This document shows, piece after piece, positions 44,335-51,182 of a stretch of DNA of 64,000 bases (the stretch's first letter is position 1; every line of letters begins with the position of its first letter). The stretch spans positions 496,001 to 560,000 of the forward strand of contig NZ_JAMZEA010000001.1 in the NCBI RefSeq assembly GCF_024172125.1. Direction: 5' to 3'. Below the pieces are notes generated by a model. That model made no database searches. It worked only from the letters and a program-made list of their open reading frames with translations, and was not told where the DNA came from. The position numbers and the translations under genes are program-made. The DNA comes from Actinomadura rupiterrae. Its GTDB lineage: Bacteria > Actinomycetota > Actinomycetes > Streptosporangiales > Streptosporangiaceae.

Positions 44335-44565
44335 TCAGTTGACCATGGAGCCGTTGGCGCAGTCGCCCGACTCGTTGTCGAGACCGAGGATGTTGTGGAT
44401 GGCCGCGCCGATGACGGCGACGTCGATCGAGCGGCAGGTCTGAACGCCGATGATCTGGTTGTTCTGCGGGCCGTCGTCGTCGTAGTTCGCCATCGCCGGA
44501 GACGCGCTCAGCAGCACGCCGCCCGAAGTGAGGGCCAGCAGGCCCGTCGCCACCAGTCGCTTCAT
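44335..44565 (-). CDS. Small secreted CX24C peptide, paralogue 2
   Basis: 76 residues from the ATG at 44565, 8 bases after AGAAGGGG; an ATG 21 bp earlier has no such site. Signal peptide ends near PAMAN. The mature part begins with an Asp run and continues NQIIGVQTCRSIDVAVIG and AAIHNILGLDNESGDC-NGS, with two Cys 24 residues apart, nearly identical to paralogues 1 and 3. It is the gene immediately upstream of the exopolysaccharide operon on the same strand, but with its own strong terminator. Function unknown; a surface peptide linked to coat or matrix formation is inferred. Confidence 0.87.
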   Translation of the reverse strand: MKRLVATGLLALTSGGVLLSASPAMANYDDDGPQNNQIIGVQTCRSIDVAVIGAAIHNILGLDNESGDCANGSMVN

Positions 44566-44667
44566 ATCGAAGCCCCTTCTGTGCACAGTAGGAGAATGTC
44601 GAACACGCCGTGCTCTCGCGAGCGCGACACCTCAATACTCAACATGGAGCGCGCCCCGAATTCCAGT

Positions 44668-44722
44668 CCAGGCCAGGGGGTTAGCACGTTGATCACCAAA
44701 GTTTGACACCCCTGTGGCCTGG
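44668..44722. promoter_or_regulatory. Imperfect inverted repeat upstream of paralogue 2
   Basis: CCAGGCCAGGGG (from 44668) and CCCCTGTGGCCTGG (to 44722) are facing arms, 100-155 bp upstream of the peptide gene. It may be a regulatory dyad in its promoter or a weak terminator hairpin; the spacing is too long to decide. Confidence 0.35.
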
Positions 44723-44951
44723 CACCGCAATGCAAATCCACAATTCCCCCCTAAACGCCCGTCGATCGAAGGGCGACACCCCACCTCCGGTCGACCGATA
44801 CCCGTCGGGACCTGTGCTGCACCGTGCGCCATCCCACGAACTTTCCTAACCTTGGCAGGAAGCGGGCCTTGTCATGTCATATGTCGGGAATTCCTGTCAG
44901 GTCGGAAGCGCGTCGCATACGCGACGGCTCGATCACGAAGGAGCACGACAC

Positions 44952-45296
44952 ATGGGAGCGACAGTTCGACGCGGTATCGCTCTGGCGATCACCGGAATTG
45001 GCCTCGGCGGCGCGGCACTGCTGGCGTCCGGCGCGGCCGAGGCGGCGACGCCCAGCACGGCCCCGGCAACCGGGGCCGCGGCCTCGGGACCGGTCTGCCG
45101 CTACGTCGTAGACGCCGAGCACGGCCTGCACGTCCGCCAGATCCCGAACGGGAAGATCCTCGGCATCCTGCCGGACGGCAAGATCGTGTTCGCCAAGAAG
45201 TGCAACAACCCCCGCGGCTGGGTGAAGCTCCGCGGCGGGGTCAAGCCGTCGTGGCTACTCAAGTACGTGTACCGCCCCTACCTCCACCGACACTAG
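44952..45296 (+). CDS. Small secreted SH3-like protein
   Basis: 114 residues from the ATG at 44952 (GAAGGAG upstream). Signal peptide cleaved near AAEAAT (about 33), a short Ala/Thr/Pro linker, then a single SH3b-like domain of about 65 residues: CRYVVDAEHGLHVRQIPNGK, ILGILPDGKIVFAKKC and GWVKLRGG. Two cysteines could bond. Bacterial SH3b domains bind peptidoglycan or cell-surface polymers. Single domain without a catalytic partner, so a binding or structural wall protein is likely. Confidence 0.85.
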   Translation: MGATVRRGIALAITGIGLGGAALLASGAAEAATPSTAPATGAAASGPVCRYVVDAEHGLHVRQIPNGKILGILPDGKIVFAKKCNNPRGWVKLRGGVKPSWLLKYVYRPYLHRH

Positions 45297-45411
45297 TCGG
45301 GCATCCCGGCACTCCGCCCGGTGAGTTCCGGGACCAGCAGGGCGGCGGGGCGAGGCCTTGGCTTCCGTCCCCGCCGCCCACCTCACCCACCGCACAGGGA
45401 GTTGATTTCAC

Positions 45412-46407
45412 GTGTTCGCGCTACGCGCCCCAGGGAGGCTAGCCACCGCGATCGGCATCTGTGCGATCGCCTCCTTGTCGACGGCGATCCCCGACGCGGA
45501 CGCCCGCACACCTTGTATCCGGGAGTCCCGGCATCTCCAAGTCAGCAGCCTCCGCAACAAGGTGACGCTCGAGTGCCCACCGCACGGGACGTTGACCGCC
45601 ACTGACGGCATCACCCGAGTCCACGTCCCCAGAAACGGGCTCTCGGTGACGGCCTACACCACATCCGCGGACGGCTCGGGCCAACTCACCGTTGCTCGAA
45701 GCGCCGACGGCCGCCACGTGGTCATCAGCGACACCGCCCCCTCCGATCCCATGCCCCTGCATGGCGACATCGACAACCCCTGCACCGATGGCACCTTCGC
45801 GACCCGGGCAGCCTGGCCCAAGGGATCAACCATCCGGCTCCGGCAGTTCGACAGCGCCAGACCCACGGCCCTCGACTGGGCCATCCCCGAAGGCCTCCGT
45901 CGAGCCACACACGCCGTGACCGACTGCGACAAGGGCGGCGCATACTCGCCCCCGCCGGACATCAACACCACCGTCATCGGCCACACAGCCAAGGCGCCGG
46001 GCTTCGAGGCCGACGGCACCTGCGGTGACCCTGACGGCGTGAACACGATCGGCTTCATGAGCCTCCCGAGTGCGCCCTCCCGCTTCCTGGCAGTGACCTG
46101 CATCTGGCGCGAGAACCACCGCATCGTCGAAGGCGACATCGCCCTGCGCTCCGACCGGGTGGCCTGGTGGATGTCCCAGACCCCCACGGGCACCCCCGCC
46201 GTCCCTTGCCCGCCCGCCCACTACGACGCCGTCTCCGTGGCCACCCATGAGTCTCTGCACTTCCTGGGCCTCGCTCACGTCCAGGGCGGCCACAGAGGCC
46301 TCTCCGTGACCCCGGACATCCCTGCCTGCAGCACCGACCCGTCCACCCTTGGCCTGGGCGACTACCGAGGTCTGATCCATCTCTACGGGCCGACCTCATC
46401 AACCTAG
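45412..46407 (+). CDS. Secreted matrixin-like zinc metalloprotease lacking the Met-turn
   Basis: 331 residues; GTG start with CACAGGGAG upstream. A signal peptide (to about 32) and an unrecognised N-terminal domain with several cysteines precede a small metzincin module: HESLHFLGLAH supplies three zinc-binding His (279, 283, 289) and the base Glu280. Metzincins normally have Met under the zinc (MxP); here the equivalent stretch is SVTPDIPACS, with Val. The end GLIHLYG matches matrixin C termini. Probably an active extracellular protease despite the substitution, since the zinc ligands are complete, but that needs testing. Located 115 bp after the SH3-like gene on the same strand. Confidence 0.85.
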   Translation: MFALRAPGRLATAIGICAIASLSTAIPDADARTPCIRESRHLQVSSLRNKVTLECPPHGTLTATDGITRVHVPRNGLSVTAYTTSADGSGQLTVARSADGRHVVISDTAPSDPMPLHGDIDNPCTDGTFATRAAWPKGSTIRLRQFDSARPTALDWAIPEGLRRATHAVTDCDKGGAYSPPPDINTTVIGHTAKAPGFEADGTCGDPDGVNTIGFMSLPSAPSRFLAVTCIWRENHRIVEGDIALRSDRVAWWMSQTPTGTPAVPCPPAHYDAVSVATHESLHFLGLAHVQGGHRGLSVTPDIPACSTDPSTLGLGDYRGLIHLYGPTSST

Positions 46408-46431
46408 ATCGTCCCGGCTTGCCGCTCCCGG

Positions 46432-46453
46432 AGCCCCCCGCATTCGGGGCGCT
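46432..46453 (+). terminator. Hairpin downstream of the metalloprotease gene
   Basis: AGCCCCCCG and CGGGGCGCT pair around loop CATT with one mismatch, 25 bp beyond the stop. Likely terminator. Confidence 0.55.
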
Positions 46454-47091
46454 GGGCCCACGGTGCGGTCGTGCTGGGCCGTTTCAAGGACGTCAGGACA
46501 TCTAGACGCCGGAACTGATGGTCATCGTGTCGACCTCGATCGGCGAACGTTTCCCCATCCCGGAAACCGGCGGTGATCTGCCGGACGAAGACTGCGTGGC
46601 ATGACCATTCTCGAGAGCTTCACCATCGGTTAGGGATCACACCACTCATGGGCCCGCCTGACGACCTGGCCGCTGCCCGGCAAGGCCGGCTGGACGCCTC
46701 TCCCCTGCCAACGTCCTGGCCCGGCCCCAGTGGGCCGATCTTCCCGGCCGTCGCCGCGCAGTGCCTGACCAGGTCCTTGACCGACCGCTGGGGCGCTGTT
46801 CGCCCCATCCTCGAAGGCACCAGAATCTCACTGGTCGAGCATCCCAAGTGAGCATCTGGGCGTGACCCCGGGTGTTCTCCTGGAGCCGCGCTCCGGAACC
46901 TGCCTCCGCCACCCACATCGACCTTCAGGAAGCCACCGAACACAGCATCGCCACGCTGGAACAAGCCAACCGTCCAGCGCGGGGAGGACCAACAACCCGC
47001 CTCAGAGGGGCCCGACCGGCAATGAGCGGCCCGGCCCCCACGGGGCGCAGACGTCCTCCCACTGCCTCTTCCGATCCCCGCCGGAGACCAC
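46454..47091. other. Gene-free region
   Basis: About 640 bp. Small open frames (for example 46573-46851, plus) have no good ribosome site or recognisable product and are not called. I see no clear signal. Confidence 0.4.
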
Positions 47092-47826
47092 ATGTCAGAC
47101 ATCGCTGCCAGAATCCGCGCACGCATCGTCCAAAGCGTGCACGCCGCCGAGGTCACAACGATGCGCGCCGACCACCTCGCGATCACGCGGGCAGCACAGC
47201 ACCTCGCCGCACACGGGCTCTTGGATGAGCCGTCAGCGGAGTTCCTGCGAGACGCCCCACAATTGGTGATCGCTCTGACCGCCGCTCTCAACGCCGTCCT
47301 CGACATCCACCAGGGCACCAGCTCCCTGGACGGGGCGAGCGGCGGGTGCGGCCAGTGCGACACCAACGGCGCCCTCCCCTGCCGCACGGTGCTGCGGCTC
47401 GCCAACGTGTTCACACTCCACCGGATGCGGCAACTGCCTTGCGTGGACGCCGCCGATGCATGGCGGCGCGCGCAGGCGCGATGCCACCCGGTCCAGAGTG
47501 GGGAGGTGGCATCGCTGGTGTACGACCTCCAGGACGCGTTCGCCGTACGGAACCTGGTAATCGCAGCTCCCCCGCCTCCGTCACGCGTCGCCACCGACAC
47601 TGAACGAGTGCTCCTGGTGGACAAGGAAACCGGGCGAAGCATGATCTGGCCGCTCATGGCCTGGGGAACGCTGGACGCCGCGTACACCAGGTACAAGCGC
47701 GACTCGACAATCCCCCCGACAACGAACGACACACCCCAACCCGCGCTTAAGGCGGTCCCAACCTCGAAACGACCTCGGGCTCGAATCACCGTTTGGTTCA
47801 GGAGACTCACCAGACGTGCCAGATGA
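47092..47826 (+). CDS. Hypothetical protein with CxxC motif
   Basis: 244 residues; CCGGAGACC before the ATG. The N-terminal part is helical (ARIRARIVQSVHAAEVTTMR), then GGCGQCDTNGALPCRTVLRL, a Cys-x2-Cys plus Cys cluster seen in many orphan actinomycete proteins from accessory or phage-derived regions, and a second helical domain. The last 50 residues are disordered and basic. Cytoplasmic. No function can be assigned. Confidence 0.75.
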   Translation: MSDIAARIRARIVQSVHAAEVTTMRADHLAITRAAQHLAAHGLLDEPSAEFLRDAPQLVIALTAALNAVLDIHQGTSSLDGASGGCGQCDTNGALPCRTVLRLANVFTLHRMRQLPCVDAADAWRRAQARCHPVQSGEVASLVYDLQDAFAVRNLVIAAPPPPSRVATDTERVLLVDKETGRSMIWPLMAWGTLDAAYTRYKRDSTIPPTTNDTPQPALKAVPTSKRPRARITVWFRRLTRRAR

Positions 47827-48347
47827 CGACCTTGCAGCTGTGCCCGGTTGCTGCGAAGCAGCAGGTCTCGGACTTGATGGTGGAGCGTCGGAGACAGATT
47901 CCTCCATCCAGTGCTCGCCCCCCAGGGCCACCCGAGCGGCGTCCACCTGTCGTCCCCCGGCTTCGGTCCTGCAAACCAAACGGCCACTCAAGGGCAGACG
48001 GTGCGCCACCGCCACACTCGTCCAGACTTGATCAGTCCTTCCGTCTGGTCGATGCGAAGGATTACGAGATGCCGCCCCCAAAACGATCACCCAAACGGAG
48101 GACCGGGAGCGGCTACGACAAGGTGCACGACAGGTCGCTCTTCGCCAAGGACTTCGGTGTGGTGCCCGTGCAGACTTCCAGCACCTCGCTGCAACCCTCG
48201 GCTGTTGACGCAACAGCGGACACTCGGGCACAACGAGACCGGACCAGAGCAACCACAGTCTCGGACCCAGCAGTCCGCACGCCTGCAGGTCTGGGCCGGT
48301 GATCTGCCGGTAGTGCAGCAGCGGTGCCCATGCGGCACCGGACCAGG
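47827..48347. other. Gene-free region
   Basis: About 520 bp without a supportable gene. It includes the 3' flank of the TetR pseudogene on the minus strand; nothing else recognised. Confidence 0.4.
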
Positions 48348-48757
48348 TCAGAGGCTGGGGTCGGGCGGCCAGATGACGGTCCGTACTCGGTTGGGCCAGT
48401 CGTCGGGGATGCCGGCGGGGGTGACGTACTGGCCGTGGAAGGAGCCGATGAGCATGTTGGTGAGTGCGTCGAGGTCGGTGGAATGGGGGAGGTTGCCGAC
48501 CTCCAAAGCTTGCCGGAGCAGCGCTCGTCGTGGTTCGACGACGCGGGTTTCACGACGGCGACCAGCTCCAACTTGCTGTGGTGTCGGCGTCGAAGGCTGG
48601 ACACAGTGGCGCCTGCGGCTGACGCGCCCGCCTGCTTGGCGAGCTCGGCTACGCCCGTATGTCGCTGGAAGCGGTGACGATCCCTCGGTCCAGCTCCGGG
48701 TTCCTCGACCGTCTGCCCTCCACTCGTGGAGTGCTCCCCGACCGTATCGGTGGACAT
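48348..48757 (-). pseudogene. Decayed TetR-family regulator
   Basis: One frame (ATG at 48757) has a TetR-type helix-turn-helix remnant, GVAELAKQAGASAAGATVSS then RRHHSKLELVAVVKPA, and a second frame from about 48545 downstream has the TetR C-terminal helices STDLDALTNMLIGSFHGQY and DWPNRVRTVIWP. The two halves need a frameshift between about 48545 and 48521, and the usual 60 or so residues between them are missing, so the gene has both a deletion and a frame change. GTATC and GATAC half-sites at 48744 and 48763 flank its start, as an autoregulatory operator would. Confidence 0.7.
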
Positions 48758-48979
48758 TATCAGATACAGGAGACGCGATCGAGGAGGGCGAGAAGCGCGA
48801 GCTTCCGTCCACGATTTATCCCGATTTGGCCTCGCCTTGGTCATGCCCCCGTCCCACCCTTTCCAAGATCAGCGAAAATCTGGCCTTGGAAGGGATCAGA
48901 GCCGAAATGGACGCTTTTGCGTGCGCTACCGTCTGTTCTTGTTCCAAGGCTTGTCCGTGGATCTGCAGAGAGGAAGAAC

Positions 48980-49237
48980 ATGCTCAAGCGATTGGCCGCC
49001 GTCGGCCTTCTGTCCAGCACTGCCGCAGGTGTTCTGCTGAACGCCGCCCCGGCGATTGCCGACGACGGACCGCAGAACGTCCAGATCATCGGCGTCCAGA
49101 CCTGCCGGAGCCTCGACATCGCCGGCGTCGGTGCCGCCATCCACAACATCCTGGGCATCGAAGACGAGCACGGTGACTGCGTCAACGGATCCACCGAGGG
49201 CTACTCGAGGCCCGACCCACTTCCGCCGACCCGGTGA
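48980..49237 (+). CDS. Small secreted CX24C peptide, paralogue 3, C-terminally extended
   Basis: 85 residues from the ATG at 48980 (GAGAGGAAG upstream). Signal peptide ends near PAIAD. Mature core VQIIGVQTCRSLDIAGVG, AAIHNILGIEDEHGDC-NGS, two Cys 24 residues apart, matching paralogues 1 and 2. Where those two stop 2 residues after NGS[T/M], this one continues with EGYSRPDPLPPTR, an unrelated 13-residue tail, as if the stop was lost. It lies just downstream of the decayed TetR gene on the opposite strand. Probably still exported and folded; the tail may be neutral. Confidence 0.83.
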   Translation: MLKRLAAVGLLSSTAAGVLLNAAPAIADDGPQNVQIIGVQTCRSLDIAGVGAAIHNILGIEDEHGDCVNGSTEGYSRPDPLPPTR

Positions 49238-49659
49238 CGTACTCCCACGAAGTGTGACAACAGAGGTAGGCTCGAAGTCCGCCACCGACGCGGGCCTCGA
49301 GCCTCCTTTGCGGGTCGGCTCTGGCCGGCCGAGTCTTCGGACGCCACCGCAGGCTCTGAGCCACGCCCGCTTCCCTGATTTACCGGTGTTTCAGGCCGAG
49401 ACCCGGCCGAGGGTGGCACTGACGGCGAAGTACAGGAGCAGCATCACACTCAGCCTCGATCAGATCATGACTTCGAACAGCGACATCGCGTGCCAGCATA
49501 CGTCGCCCAACAAGGGCGGCAGCTCCCAAATCCGGCCGAGGCGAGGAGCAATGCTCAGCATGCGTCAACAACGGCGAAACCTTCCAAGAACTTCCAGCAG
49601 GCAAACCGAATGCCCGCACAATCGAAAGTGTCTCGCCTGATCCAGACTTACCTTTTTAT
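49238..49659. other. Gene-free region
   Basis: About 420 bp of lower-GC sequence with no convincing gene. The T-rich stretch around 49646-49660 lies at the 3' end of the convergent small secreted protein gene. Confidence 0.4.
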
Positions 49660-49941
49660 TTACTCGGACGTGATTCTGTCACTCCACCACTGCTCGGTGT
49701 CATCGCACCATACGGGGATTTGCTTGCCGCCTTCGCTGGCGCCCTGGGCTGCGCGGTTGGCCATCTCCCTGCGCCCCGAGGTGCAGCGGACCTTGCCTGG
49801 CATGGCGAGGACGTCGGAGTTGGTTCCGGAGGCGTGGACGGACTCGATGTCAAGCACGTGGACCGAGGGAGCCGCCAAGGCGGTGGCGGGCAACGAGGTC
49901 AGCGCTGCGGTCGACAGCGCCACTATGGTGCCAGTGAACAT
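49660..49941 (-). CDS. Small secreted protein, two cysteines
   Basis: 93 residues from the ATG at 49941 (GGAG 5 bases upstream); an in-frame ATG at 49965 is possible. Signal peptide ends near ALAAPS. The mature part has two cysteines (VRCTSG and VWCDDTEQWWSD) 30 or so residues apart and a Trp-rich end. No family recognised. It is convergent with the third CX24C peptide gene. Confidence 0.6.
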   Translation of the reverse strand: MFTGTIVALSTAALTSLPATALAAPSVHVLDIESVHASGTNSDVLAMPGKVRCTSGRREMANRAAQGASEGGKQIPVWCDDTEQWWSDRITSE

Positions 49942-50362
49942 GATCGCTCCAGCTGTATGAGTCATGGGACACACGGGCGGGCGGGGTCCAGCGTATCGGC
50001 GAAGAACCCAAGTCGCTACTCTAAGTAATCATCTCGGGTCATGCGACACCTACGTGGGGCCGTCGAACGTCCGAGGAAGGGCGGCGCCGCGGCGCTTGCG
50101 GACGTTGCTTTCGGCCAACGGGGGCACACGATTGCGCAGTCTCCAGGTCCGGCGCCGTCTCGCTCCAGCCCCAGTGACGTGGTCACCCGACACCCGCCCC
50201 TCTCCCCCGAGGGGACGGCCGGAGTACGGCGGAGAGGATTCCGCCGGATGATGGTTCTGTTGCCGACACCCGCGATCACCGCCGCCTGGCGCTGCATCTA
50301 ACGGGCCTTGCCGGGAGCTGGGGTGTTAGGTCCCGGTTGGGTGGCTCTGGCGTCATCAAGGC
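49942..50362. other. Gene-free region
   Basis: About 420 bp between divergent small genes. Open frames present lack a product I recognise; nothing assigned. Confidence 0.4.
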
Positions 50363-50701
50363 ATGCGTTGTGTGAATGAGGAACGGCAGGGTCGGCACCA
50401 CGGTCCCGACTCGGGGTTCTCGCCACTGGACATGATCACGGCGGCGTTTGAAGTGCTGGTGCAGGCGAGCGAGCCGCTTCAGCTGCCGGGGGTGGGCGAT
50501 GCGGCGGGGCCGCCGCTCCCCCTGGGTGATGTGCGGGTGCTTCTGCTGGATCCGCGGGTGGGGTGGGGTGCGCACGAGCGGACGTGGCGCGAGTTGGCGG
50601 CGCGTGTCCAGGCCGGAGATCCGGTGTGGCTGGTGGCGGCGTTGGGGGTGGCCGAGCCGCGGCTGCGGCGGATCATCGATCACTTGGTCGGTGGCAGATG
50701 A
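50363..50701 (+). CDS. Hypothetical protein
   Basis: 112 residues. A helical protein: SPLDMITAAFEVLVQASEPL, Pro/Gly linker, DVRVLLLDPRVGWGAHERTW, RELAARVQAGDPVWLVAALG and EPRLRRIIDHLVGG. Composition and codon bias fit a real actinomycete gene, and it lacks a signal peptide. No strong ribosome site and no recognised family; it could be the remnant of a larger gene in this eroded region. Confidence 0.5.
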   Translation: MRCVNEERQGRHHGPDSGFSPLDMITAAFEVLVQASEPLQLPGVGDAAGPPLPLGDVRVLLLDPRVGWGAHERTWRELAARVQAGDPVWLVAALGVAEPRLRRIIDHLVGGR

Positions 50702-51182
50702 TCATTTTGGGGGCGCGCTCGCCGCGGTCGAGGCGACACAGAACCGCAGTGGCGGGCCTGACTGTTGATCACGGTGGGGCGTCCGCCGATCAGCCGCGGA
50801 CGCATGAAGAGCCGGTTGCGCTGGTGGCGGAGTCGGCCGAACCCACGGCGAACAACCACCCGAATCCCCGGCTCACCCAGATCCGTCGAAAGAGCCGCAC
50901 TCGTGGAGAGTCGCGGAGCTGTCCATCACCAGCTGCTGGCGCCGTTGCCATATGCTTGCTCGTCTGACACGTCGGTTCCGTCCGCGCGCCCTCAATCGTG
51001 GCTCTCAGTGGACCTGTTGGGTTCGGGAAATTGCCGTGCGCACGGAAGCAGTGGCAGTCGCCGTGAAGTCCGATCGGATACTGACGGCCACAAACCCGTG
51101 AAACGTCGTCCGCAAGTGCTTGTCCTTTCAGGAAGCTGTTACGGGTCTCGCCTTGCCGAGCATGGGGTGAGACACTGCGCTT
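50702..51182. other. Gene-free region upstream of the LuxR regulator
   Basis: About 480 bp. Fragments of open frames suggest decayed coding DNA on either strand, but I cannot identify any product. The promoter of the downstream regulator should be here. Confidence 0.4.

Noticed and set aside
46573-46851. Possible 92-residue gene (+)
   Set aside because: No ribosome site, no motif and unremarkable composition; not distinguishable from chance.
46620-47987. A 455-codon minus-strand frame
   Set aside because: Antisense to the better-supported gene at 47092-47826; composition is Ser/Arg/Cys-rich with no recognisable motif.
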